From Chrysophaeum taylorii (taxonomy: Eukaryota > Sar > Pelagophyceae > Pelagomonadales > Pelagomonadaceae): a DNA stretch of 59,938 nt. The notes under the pieces were generated by a model, which ran no database searches, was not told the origin of the DNA, and saw only the letters and a program-made list of their open reading frames with translations. The translations under genes were made by a program, and so were the position numbers. Location of the stretch: positions 1 to 59,938 of the forward strand of contig JAQMWT010000599.1 of assembly GCA_029834535.1 (NCBI GenBank). Reading direction: 5' to 3'. Of this stretch, positions 30,524 through 40,239 are shown in pieces (within the stretch, counting starts at the first letter, position 1; every line of letters starts with the position of its first letter).

Positions 30524-33500
30524 TTACGCAATCGCTGTTGCGAACAGCTTGGCCCGGAGGTAAGAGTCTTGTTCTCGCTCGCCGTCGAGAGCGCCCCAGT
30601 CAAAAAAAGGAACGTGAACGACGTTCCAGCCAAGCCGCCGCAACAGTCGGGACTTGAAGCGCGTTGAGCCGCTTTGAACCGTCGTTCTTTTGAGATAGTG
30701 GGACGGCCCGTCGACTTCCACAGCACGTTTGGTGTCGGGTTGAGCCATGTCGAGCGACAATCCCTCTTCGGTCACGTGCTCGAAGACGTGCGTCCAGCCA
30801 ACTCGGTCGAGCGCGGTCGCAACGTCGCGTTGGAGTTGGGATGGTGATGGGTCCTGTCGTTGAAGCGCTTCCTGGATCGCCTTTCGGTGCTTTGATGATA
30901 GCGGGCTCAGGCGGTCGGGCCACTCAAGATTTGAGTGCAACGAGGCTAAGTGGAACTGGGAAAGGCCACGATCATCGAGAGCATCGAGGTCTGTCACGAC
31001 GATGTAGGCGAGTTCGGCGAAAAAATCGGGGTCCTTTTTCCAGTCGGCGCAGGCAAATGCCCACGCTGTGTTCGCGAGCTCCTGAAGATTAAATTCGCCA
31101 AGCCGCGACCGGGCCGCCAGGACAATCGCGTCGAAGAGCTGAGGCACCTCAATGCCCGCCGTGGCAAACGCCCAAGCCGTGTTGGCGAGGCCCTGCGGAT
31201 TGAACTCGCCAAGCCACGACCGGGCCGCGAGGGCAATCGCGTCGAAGAGCTGAGGTGCCTCGATGCCCGCCGTCGCGAACGCCCACGCCGTGTTGGCGAG
31301 GCCCTGCGGACTGAACTCTTTCAGCCGCGAAGGAGCCGCGCCGGCGATCGCCGCGAAGAGCTGAGGTGCCTCGATACCCGCCGTCGCGAACGCCCACGCC
31401 GTGTTGGCGAGGCCCTGCGGACTGAACTCTTTCAGCCGCGAAGGAGCCGCGCCGGCGATCGCCGCGAAGAGCTGAGGTGCCTCGACGCGCGCCGTCGCGA
31501 ACGCCCACGCCGTGTTGGCGAGGTTCTGCGAGTTGAACTTGCCCAGCAGCGAAGGAGCCGCGCCGGCGATCGCCGCGAAGAGCTGAGGTGCCTCGATGCC
31601 CACTGTCGCGAAAGCCCACGTTGTGTTGGCGAGGTCCTGCGGATTAAACTCGTCAAGCCGCGAAGGAGCCGCGTCAGCGATCGCCGCGAAGAGCCGAGGT
31701 GCCTCGATGCCCGCCGTCGCGAACGCCCAAACCGTGTTGGAGAGGTCCTGCGGATTGAACTCGCCCAGCCGCGAAGGAGCCGCGCCGGCGATCGCCGCGA
31801 AGAGCCGAGGCGCCTCGATGCCCGCCGTCGCGAAGGCCCATGCCGTGTTGGCGAGGTCCTGCGGATTAAACTCGTCAAGCCGCGAAGGAGCCGCGTCAGC
31901 GATCGCCGCGAAGAGCCGAGGTGCTTCGATGCCCACCGTCGCGAACGCCCACGCCGTGTTGGAGAGGCCCTGCGGATTGAACTCTTTCAGCCGCGAAGGA
32001 GCCGCGCCGGCGATCGCCGCGAAGAGCTGAGTTGCCTCGATACCCGCCGTCGCGAACGCCCACGCCGTGTTGGCGAGGTTCTGCGAGTTGAACTCGCCCA
32101 GCCGCGAAGGAGCCGCGCCGGCGATCGCCGCGAAGAGCTGAGGTGCCTCGATGCCCGCTGTCGCGAAAGCCCACGTCGTGTTGGCGAGGCCCTGCGGACT
32201 GAACTCGCGCAGCCGCGAAGGAGCCGCGCCAGCGATCGCCGCAAAGAGCCGAGGTGCCTCGATGCCCGCCGTCGCGAACGCCCACGCCACGTTAGCGAGC
32301 GCCTGCGGATCGAACTCTGTCAGCCGCGAAGGAGCCGCGCCGGCAATCGCCGCGAAGAGCTGAGGTGCCTCGATACCCGCCGTCGCGAACGCCCACGCCG
32401 TGTTGGCGAGGCCCTGCGGACTGAACTCTTTCAGCCGCGAAGGAGCCGCGCCGGCAATCGCCGCGAAGAGCTGAGGTGCCTCGATGCCCGCCGTCGCGAA
32501 CGCCCACGCCGTGTTGGCGAGGCCCTGCGGACTGAACTCTTTCAGCCGCGATGAAGCCGCGCCGGCGATCGCCGCGAAGAGCTGAGGTGCCTCGATGCGC
32601 GCCGTCGCGAACGCCCACGCCGTGTTGGCGAGGCTCTGAGGACTGAACTCGCCAAGCCGCGATGAAGCCGCGCCGGCGATCGCCGCGAAGAGTTGAGGTG
32701 CATCGATGCGCGCCGTCGCGAAGGCCCACGCGGTGTTGGCGAGCTCCTGGGGATTGAACTCGCCAAGCCGCGATGAAGCCGTGCCGGCGATCGCCGCGAA
32801 GAGTTGAGGTGCCTCGATGCGCGCCGTCGCGAAGGCCCACGCCGTGTTGGCGAGGTTCTGCGGATTGAACTTGCCCAGCAGCGAAGGAGCCGTGCCGGCG
32901 ATCGCCGCGAAGAGTTGAGGTGCCTCGACGCGCGCCGTCGCGAAGGCCCACGCCGTATTGGCAAGGTTCTGCGGATCGAACTCCTTCAGCCGCGAAGGAG
33001 CCGCGCCGGCAATCGCCGCGAAGAGCTGAGGTGCCTCGATGCCCGCCGTCGCGAACGCCCACGCCGTGTTGGCGAGGCCCTGCGGACTGAACTCTTTCAG
33101 CCGCGAAGGAGCCGCGCCGGCGATCGCCGCGAAGAGCTGAGGTGCCTCGATGCGCGCCGTCGCGAACGCCCACGCCGTGTTGGCGAGGTTCTGCGAGTTG
33201 AACTCTTTCAGCCGCGAAGGAGCCGCGCCGGCGATCGCCGCGAAGAGCTTAGGTGCCTCGACGCGCGCCGTCGCGAACGCCCACGCCGTGTTGGCGAGGC
33301 CCTGCGGACTGAACTCTTTCAGCCGCGATGAAGCCGCGTCGGCGATCGCCGCGAAGAACCGAGGTGCCTCGATGCGCGCCGTCGCGAACGCCCACGCCGT
33401 GTTGGCGAGGCCCTGCGGACTGAACTCTTTCAGCCGCGAAGGAGCCGCGTCGGCGATCGCCGCGAAGAGCCGAGGTGCCTCGATGCCCGCCGTCGCAAAG

Positions 33501-34324
33501 GCCCACGCCGCGTTGGCGAGGGCCTGCGCGTCGAACTCTCGAATGCAGCGCTGACAGGCGTCTGCGAGGGCAATCACACGGCGATCACCTCGCACGTCGC
33601 GATTTCGCCCGCCAAACTTGGCAACACGGTGCGCGGCAGTCGACAAGTTCTGAGCGCTGAATTCGTCGCCTCGAGCCGCAAAGAGTGAGAGGATCGTCTC
33701 GGGAGTTGCGCCGCGACCCGTCATTAGCTTTCCCCACTGTATTTGTTGCTTTCCCAACTGTATTTGTTGCCATCGCGGTGCCTCGGCTGCACTGCTACCT
33801 CGCGCGCGGCTCGCGTCGGCGCCGCGACAGTCAACGTATCGGGCGTTGCCGCCGCGCCGCGTCCCACCCCCTCGTCGCGCGGGTGACTGAGAACGGTGCG
33901 AGTGTCGACCGTCGTCGTACCACTGGTTGTCGTTCGCGGCATGCGGTCGTCTTCTTGGCGGCGACTGAGGGCGGTACGACAAGTCTCGACCGTCGCGCCG
34001 CTGATCCTCGCGGCGCGAGTCCTCGTCGTCGTCAGCAAACCGTCGTCGTATCGGGCGCCGGTCTCGAATGTCGCCCCGCCGGTCGTCGCGCCCCTGGTGG
34101 TGGTCTTCGTATCTCCGCGACAGGTTTCGCTTTTGGTGGTGGCGCTCGTCGGCGCGTCGCCTCTGGAAAAAATTCGTGATCGTCGTTTCCCCGTTCCGTG
34201 GACGGGGGGTATCATCGCCGCGCCCCCAGTCCACTGTCTGCTGTCGACGACGGGGCGACGGCTCGTCGACTCGCCAATTCCGATCATCGTCGTGGCGCCA
34301 TCTCTTTGTTCCGCGTCGATCCAT
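30524..34324 (-). CDS. RAP-domain protein with 22 TAWAFAT (37-residue) repeats
   Basis: This is an intact, intron-free ORF of 1,266 codons. Residues 1-210 are Arg/Asp/Ser-rich and probably disordered, with a small QQIQLGK/QQIQWGK duplication. About 250-1,070 holds 22 near-identical 37-residue helical repeats (LANTAWAFATAGIEAPQLF, then AAIAGAAPSRLKEFSPQ), plus one degenerate unit at each end. The C-terminus is a RAP domain: KRAVEVDGPSHYLKR, then TRFKSRLLRRLGWNVVHVPF. RAP proteins with helical repeats (FASTK, OPR-like) usually bind organelle RNA and affect its stability or translation; that role is likely, but the target is unknown. No clear transit peptide is visible. Met at 34,324 is the first in frame, just downstream of a GAAT microsatellite. 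The repeats are far more uniform than is usual for divergent OPR proteins. Confidence 0.88.
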   Translation of the reverse strand: MDRRGTKRWRHDDDRNWRVDEPSPRRRQQTVDWGRGDDTPRPRNGETTITNFFQRRRADERHHQKRNLSRRYEDHHQGRDDRRGDIRDRRPIRRRFADDDEDSRREDQRRDGRDLSYRPQSPPRRRPHAANDNQWYDDGRHSHRSQSPARRGGGTRRGGNARYVDCRGADASRARGSSAAEAPRWQQIQLGKQQIQWGKLMTGRGATPETILSLFAARGDEFSAQNLSTAAHRVAKFGGRNRDVRGDRRVIALADACQRCIREFDAQALANAAWAFATAGIEAPRLFAAIADAAPSRLKEFSPQGLANTAWAFATARIEAPRFFAAIADAASSRLKEFSPQGLANTAWAFATARVEAPKLFAAIAGAAPSRLKEFNSQNLANTAWAFATARIEAPQLFAAIAGAAPSRLKEFSPQGLANTAWAFATAGIEAPQLFAAIAGAAPSRLKEFDPQNLANTAWAFATARVEAPQLFAAIAGTAPSLLGKFNPQNLANTAWAFATARIEAPQLFAAIAGTASSRLGEFNPQELANTAWAFATARIDAPQLFAAIAGAASSRLGEFSPQSLANTAWAFATARIEAPQLFAAIAGAASSRLKEFSPQGLANTAWAFATAGIEAPQLFAAIAGAAPSRLKEFSPQGLANTAWAFATAGIEAPQLFAAIAGAAPSRLTEFDPQALANVAWAFATAGIEAPRLFAAIAGAAPSRLREFSPQGLANTTWAFATAGIEAPQLFAAIAGAAPSRLGEFNSQNLANTAWAFATAGIEATQLFAAIAGAAPSRLKEFNPQGLSNTAWAFATVGIEAPRLFAAIADAAPSRLDEFNPQDLANTAWAFATAGIEAPRLFAAIAGAAPSRLGEFNPQDLSNTVWAFATAGIEAPRLFAAIADAAPSRLDEFNPQDLANTTWAFATVGIEAPQLFAAIAGAAPSLLGKFNSQNLANTAWAFATARVEAPQLFAAIAGAAPSRLKEFSPQGLANTAWAFATAGIEAPQLFAAIAGAAPSRLKEFSPQGLANTAWAFATAGIEAPQLFDAIALAARSWLGEFNPQGLANTAWAFATAGIEVPQLFDAIVLAARSRLGEFNLQELANTAWAFACADWKKDPDFFAELAYIVVTDLDALDDRGLSQFHLASLHSNLEWPDRLSPLSSKHRKAIQEALQRQDPSPSQLQRDVATALDRVGWTHVFEHVTEEGLSLDMAQPDTKRAVEVDGPSHYLKRTTVQSGSTRFKSRLLRRLGWNVVHVPFFDWGALDGEREQDSYLRAKLFATAIA
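31060..33560 (-). repeat. Tandem 111-bp coding repeats of the RAP gene
   Basis: About 22 direct repeats of 111 bp, in frame with the 37-residue units. Changes are concentrated at a few codons (R/G at position 13, Q/R at 18, G/D at 25, and K/G/D with S/N/D near the end). Several neighbours are identical over more than 100 bp, showing recent duplication or gene conversion. Confidence 0.9.
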
Positions 34325-34346
34325 CGCGAGAAAGCTGCCTTAGAAT

Positions 34347-34374
34347 GAATGAATGAATGAATGAATGAATGAAT
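34347..34374. repeat. (GAAT)n microsatellite upstream of the RAP gene
   Basis: Seven GAAT units lie about 20 bp upstream of the RAP start codon on its 5' side, within the presumed 5' UTR or promoter. Confidence 0.9.
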
Positions 34375-34444
34375 CTTTCTTTACCCTCGCTGAGGTCTGA
34401 CCCAAACCCTCAAGGTTGCAGAAGAAATGTTGGTGCTGGGAACT

Positions 34445-34615
34445 CCTGACCGCCGTTGAGGAGGCTTACCCCGCTTCTCAATCCTTACACCTGCCGTTCA
34501 ACGGAACCCTCTTTCCTTGTTTTCCTTATATTTTCACAAGATTTATCCATCCTACTGGCGTCAGTCACCCTGTTCTCTCGACTATAAGAGAGTATCAGAT
34601 TGCTAAAAAAATTCG
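34445..34615 (+). repeat. Dispersed repeat shared with 43,380-43,510
   Basis: Shared blocks include GAGGCTTACCCCGCTTCTCA, CCGTTCAACGGAACCC and TGTTCTCTCGA followed by AGAGTATCA. The order is the same with small gaps. The gene-less, promoter-like character suggests part of an LTR, which is not proven. Confidence 0.6.
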
Positions 34616-34869
34616 TTCGTTCGTGAGGACGGCGGAAGCTGTCGAGCGTGTGAGTTAGCTACTCACTGCGGACGGGGAGGTCGCAGCCACTGTTCCTAGA
34701 TTTTGATTGGGCAGTGAAGGATCGCGCTGAAAAGAGAGAACAGTAATTTCAACCGTGTTACCCTTCAGCAGAGCGTGAGAACAGTGGTAGTCTGCCCTCG
34801 AACCTGTCTCCTAAAACGAGGACAGCCGCTGTGAATGAATAACACTAAATCAAAAGGTGCTACTAAAGT

Positions 34870-34898
34870 TAAGGGAACTAACTAACTAACTAACTAAC
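34870..34898. repeat. (TAAC)n microsatellite
   Basis: Several ACTA/CTAA units lie in unassigned sequence. Confidence 0.8.
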
Positions 34899-34899
34899 C

Positions 34900-37800
34900 C
34901 TAGAATAGGGGGTACTAACCCTAATTCAGATTTTCTATCTCAACACCGACAACGACATCAATCGGGTGTGTCGAATTTACGGTCGCTAAGACGCGCTTAA
35001 GCGACTGCGGCGGCCACTCCGGTCATTCGAGAATGCGCAAACCCCCATCAGCAGCAGTTCCTGGTGAATGAATGCGGACCCGACCGACTGCTAAACAAGA
35101 GCAGCAATCCCAGTCGAATAAGCTCTCACCAAAGTCCCCACAATGGATCGGAGAATCTGACCGAAGCGTCGTTAAACTACGGACCGAAGCCAACAGCCGC
35201 TTCTGACCCGGTGTCGCATTCTGTGGTCAGTTTTTGCTTTTGACGACGAGTCGGAGTTATGTTTGAATTCGACTACCGTGCAGCCGATGACACGCCCAAA
35301 GGAATGGAACCCGCCGCTCGATGCTATGAGTCTACCTCCGGAGGAGGAGGAATTTATTCGGGTGGATGTCTCTCCAATCGATCAACGATGCGTCGCAGAG
35401 GATTATCTCGAATGTTAAGCGCGCACCTGTTTACACGACCGTCGAACGTCAATTGCCCTCTGTTTCTTGACGGATGATGTGACGTCGGGGACGTCGCCTT
35501 CTTCATTTGCAGGGCCATCCGACGACGAACCGATTGCAGACATTTTGCCGACGGCAGACGTTTGACGTTTTTAGTGACGAGGCGATTGCCGACATTTTAA
35601 GCGATGGGTCGATGATAGGCCGATCGAGAAAATGAATACGAAATCTGAAGAAGATGTGAAGAACTTTGTAATGCATGAACCGCCCCGCCCGCCCGCCCTT
35701 GGAGCTCTGTGAAAGCCCTGGCGTATTACTCACGAACGAAGAGTTCAAAGATTTATGATGATGATGATGATGATGGTGGTGGCTACGTGACAAAAAAAAG
35801 ATCCCGAACACACAGACTATGAGGGATGAGTGTTGCTCATAATCGAATCTGGATGGGACGAACGATCAGCACGTCGTCGTCGTATTATAAGAGGAAGTTG
35901 AGCGTACAGAAGATATGGATACGAGCTCACTGTTTCCTAAGGAAGAAACCGCCAGAGAGGAAAGTAGTGCGATTCCGACCCCGGAGCATATGGATTTATT
36001 CGCCAACGGAGAGTTGTTAATTTACGTTTGGTCGGAGTTTTGGCAAGAAGATGAGGTATGTGTCGACGTTTCGATACGATGATCGAGGCAGTTCGGATAG
36101 GAACACGAGTCGTTGTGGTTTACAGGGACGAATCCAGAGATACTGGGGCCCTTTCCGAACTGACGCCAGAGAGAGATAACATAAGCACCAGTCGAAGTTC
36201 GCGCCAGCACAGACGTCGCGCGACGACGAATACGACGGATCATAAAAAAGATGATTACTGTCGAAACTCCGTGCGAAGTCATCGTTGGGTGGTGTAATTA
36301 ATTTACCCGACGGCACCCAACCCTCCGACGATGATGCCACAGTGACGAGCAGGCATTGCTTGCAACCGGAGGAAACAAACCACTAAAGTGTGTCCTTCTA
36401 CACCGTACGCGGAAGCAACGTCAGTCGAGAAGCTTTGGAGTCTTCTAATTTTATCGAAGTGTGCGTCATCCAAGGACGGACGATCGCGTCGACGACGTCT
36501 TCGTCAGACCGCAAGATGAAGGAGACGTGGGCTTAAATGCCCAAGTCGACGGACGAGCGATTGCAGGAAACGTCCGACGAAAAAACGAAGTACCTCCCAT
36601 TGAGAAGCGTCAGATTTGAATGGGAACAGTCGAAGCGTCGACGGATGATGGGTACGCGAGCTGGACCAAGGCGAAGTCACTCCCAGTCGAACACACCCTG
36701 TACGGGTCGGGATTGAATAAGACGACTAATGGGTCGCGTTGCGAATCGAGACCCTCGCGGACGACGTGGCAGTCCCAGTGGTTGAGCTATCGTAGTACTG
36801 ATGATATGATTTATTTTTATTTATGGAGCGCGCGATATTCGAGTGCTGGGTGCCGTGGTGGATTACGCGCTCATTGACCGCAAGAAGAATCGCGCTCGTA
36901 TATAAATAACGAGCCCAACCCCGTGGTAGTATCGTATCGATTCACCCCGCGATGAAGCAGAGCCTGGTCGAGGATCGCTCCATGTTTAAGCACACGATTA
37001 GAGTCCATCGCCAGAAGAAGCGGCAGCTTCGACGACGAAATGGGGAGTCTTCGACGGTTACGCCTTTTCGCGATCTGCTCTCGCACGATGAAGGTCGAGC
37101 CTGGGCGCACTTACTGCGTGCCAGTTTCAGAGCCCTTGGGAGACGGGCAAGTTTTTTTCGTTGCTACGTCCCCTTGGACACGAGCAACTCCATCGAATGT
37201 GTGTTCCTTCGTCTTCCTCACAGGATCGAGACAAGAGAGAGAGTGGTTTTGTTTTTTTCCTCTCTACCCAAGATGTGGCCGACCGTGATAACTCACGGCG
37301 CGATGTTTCTTCGGTCGAAGAAGAATTTTTTATTAACAAAGGACTGCGAAGCCGAGCACGACGAGTGGCCAACGTTCACTGTTTCGGTCGCAAGTCATAT
37401 GACGCAACGCTTTCGACCGACGATCCGCACGAAGAGGAAAAGAAGTGCCAGAAGACGAGATTCGCCGAAGATTTGAAGAAAGGGTCTCCAATGGCTGCCG
37501 TTCACGTACAGCAAAAGTGGTGATGCTATCTATTCAGCGGCGCCGGAGGCAGCAGCACGTTAGGGCTGCAACGAGCGAGCGAACGAACGAGCAAAAATGA
37601 CGTCGTTCCGAGCGGTCTTCGCTCTTAAAACTCTTCGCAGCCAACGAGATCCATCAGCAGAAGAATTTTCCTAAGGAGGTGCCCGTGGTTCAGCATATGC
37701 TCTGCGGTTGATTGATAAAGGGTTTTTTTATTTGCCTGAAAAGGAATGGTCGACGTATCCCCGCCCCGTGTTCATTCGGTCAGCACTCTGCGATCTGACG

Positions 37801-38590
37801 TCCAGAGATGTCGGCCAAGGGAGTTACCACTCATTGGACGATGAAAAAATGGCTGGCTTCAAGATGTGGCTGACTGAACAAACAAACAAACAGGAGGCGT
37901 CCATTTTTTCTTTACATTGCGCGTTTACTACACCCCTACGTCGTCAATTTCAAAGACATTACTTCGCCAATTTTTTTGATGAGCTGTCGCGAGCGGTTGT
38001 TGGTCTCCAGTCACCCATTGCACATGCAAGAGGCTCCGAAAAAAAAAAAAGTGTGCGAATATGCAACAAAAATTCTGCTGTAGCATTAGTAGGTTATGCG
38101 ACCTGCTCCAGCTGAAGAAGAAATAGGCGCGGTGGTGCCCGAGAAGCAACAGCGGCTTACGCCACCGCTAAGGACGTTCGGTCAGCCTTTGACTCTCGAA
38201 ATGACTGTAGCCGCTGGGCTGGCCTAAGACAGATTCGTTCAAACATTTAGCGTCTGTCGTACACTATGGCAATTTTGGCACTCGATCTGCATAACTCCCC
38301 GAGGTTTCCGCCGCCGCCAAAGCGGCGAAGTCCTGCCGACCGCCCTACATATCGACCCTCCCGACGAGTATTTGCGAATTAACGACACCACCCTTCGTCA
38401 CGTCTTCCGCTGCTGCTGCTGCTGAATCCGCGTGTCCTTAAGTGGGTTTCAAACGATGATCTCCAGGATCGTCGTACCAAATGGAAACCGCCGGAAGTAC
38501 CTTTGCGCTTCCGAAGAGGTGAGGAGCGAACCGAGTGTGCGCGTCAAAGGTGATCAATAAGAGCCGAGGTTCAAATATGAAGAAAAAAAG
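34900..38590. other. Degenerate region, possible Ty3/gypsy 5' half
   Basis: No intact gene is supported. Short coding-like stretches on the plus strand include STTVQPMTRPKEWNPPLDAM (about 35,270-35,330), HMDLFANGELLIYVWSEFWQ (about 35,990-36,045), TMKVEPGRTYCVPVSEPLGD (about 37,087-37,146) and FYLPEKEWSTYPRPVFIRSA (about 37,730-37,785). They lie upstream of a gypsy RT fragment in the same orientation, so they could be its gag/protease part or decayed host genes. (ATG)n occurs at 35,755-35,775. Confidence 0.35.
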
Positions 38591-38599
38591 ATTTTCGAT

Positions 38600-39130
38600 G
38601 TACCGTGGATGCGCGATGCGCCGCGCGCTGCCGCAAACTCAACTCCTCCGGGGCACGTAACAAAGCGATGAAAGTCGTAATTCCGACGAAAGACCAAGTC
38701 GAAAAGGTTGTTCGAGAACTAGGAATTAATTCCCGACATCTGGATGCGAAGATGATGTTAAGCCAGTGCGTGCCATGTATGACGCGATTATGAGACCCGT
38801 GGACTCGCCGCCGGTTTCTCTACGATTCAAGGACGCAAACCCACGACAGATCAAGATCACGCCTCACAGGTTTTCGAAGCTCGATTGTCTCCGAAAGCAG
38901 ATCACCGAGGGTGCCGCCGCGGTGGAATCATCCGACCACCGAATTCTCCGCGGGGATTGATTTCCTGTGCTGATGCTGCCCAACAAGAAGGGAGCAGAGA
39001 TCGGGACGTCGAACAACGCTTTTCGTGCTGCCAGTCGACGATCGGCTGGTCAATGATAGTTGGTCGAATATTCGTCAAGATGACGCGTTGGCCTTTCTTG
39101 CCGTTTACGGACGCACTTTATCATACTTTA
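38600..39130 (+). pseudogene. Ty3/gypsy reverse transcriptase N-terminal fragment
   Basis: One frame gives SLRFKDANPRQIKITPHRFS and LRKQITEG. A second frame gives GGIIRPPNSPRG. The first frame later continues with FPVLMLPNKKG. Together these match the start of gypsy-type RT (yR.sp.e...i..ll..GiI.pS.SPw.sPv.lV.KKdG). A DRLVND piece fits the following DYR.LN block. The catalytic YxDD part is not found. Stops and frameshifts break it. Confidence 0.6.
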
Positions 39131-39139
39131 CCATGATAC

Positions 39140-39979
39140 TTGGTGTGTAAGAAGTCCCAAGAGAGCTGGTAGTCTTCTTCAGCAAGCACCCCGTGTATGA
39201 CGTGGATCTGTTTGGACCTCGGTGCAGGTCTTGAGACGCATCTCCTGGTGTTCTTCGATCCATTTTCTCATTTCCAGATGCGAGGTGTACTTGTCTCTGA
39301 TGATTCGTACCGATAAAATGATAAAGAAGACTTCGTCAACAAATTGATGATGGAAGAGATTTTTTGTCAACTCTGCGGTATAGCACCACGATTCCGTATC
39401 CTTTCTCGGTGCGTGTCTTCAGGACATCACGGACTGGCCTGCCTTTGCCGAGACTTTCTGCTATAATCGCAAGTTCATTCCGCAGATTTCTCCGTTCATA
39501 CTTCGCATCAATCGACAGCTGCTGCTGATTAGACGATCCTGGATCTGGACGCTCGCCGTTTGCCGCCAAAAACTCCTTCTGATGTTGTGTCAGAGACCCG
39601 CGAGAAATTGAAGTTCTACACCGCTGAATGATGCTCGCAAGAAAGAAAAGCTCTCCAGAAGCAAAGGCTCGCTTGCAATGCGCATCTTTTGCTCTACATT
39701 CCTTTTCTTCTTCTTCTTCTTCAGAATGAGCTTGGAACAGAATGGCGGCACGTTTATTATCTCGTGAAATGCCTGTCTCCGTTCACCTACAGGATCTCTT
39801 GAGTCTCCGCCCGAACGCCGTTGTGTTCATGTTAGCCAGATCACCCCTGTGATGGTTTCTCCGTGCGCCCCTAAGCCCAAGGAAGGAAGCCTTTCGGGAC
39901 GATTTTACGCACGGTAAGGTCGTCGTCTATGTGGCTGAAGTTTATGAACATTATGACTACGCGAACGATCGAGTAGCTT
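39140..39979. other. Unassigned region between the gypsy fragment and the hAT element
   Basis: No gene is seen. It is probably further decayed retroelement sequence. A (TTC)n run lies at about 39,708-39,722. Confidence 0.4.
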
Positions 39980-39987
39980 TGCATTTC

Positions 39988-40004
39988 CAGCGTTGGGAAT
40001 TCAC
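39988..40004 (+). repeat. hAT terminal inverted repeat, low-coordinate end
   Basis: CAGCGTTGGGAATTCAC is the exact reverse complement of 43,058-43,074. The copy at 26,270 has the same sequence except for the first base. Confidence 0.95.
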
Positions 40005-40239
40005 GTCAGCAAGTGAACGCGAACCACTTCTTCACCAGCCACGCTAGATATTGGTGAAGTGATTTGAAGTGAACACGTCACCCTACGTGGTTAAAGTGAA
40101 CCTTTGTGAAGTGAACGCCAGTTTTTTTTTTTTTAACGCCAACGCCGGTCCCTGCCGCGCCCCGTCAGTTCCGTGCCCCCCGCGCGCTATTGCCTCCTAG
40201 GTCTGGTGCTCTTAGATTCATTCGCGTTAAATTCGGGAA

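Noticed and set aside
30950..32554. Open plus-strand frame of 534 codons rich in RVGE, LRTELFQPR and similar repeats
   Set aside because: It is the antisense of the 111-bp RAP repeats. The length of the repeat (111 = 3 x 37) keeps all frames open if one unit is open. The RAP domain and repeat family support only the minus strand.
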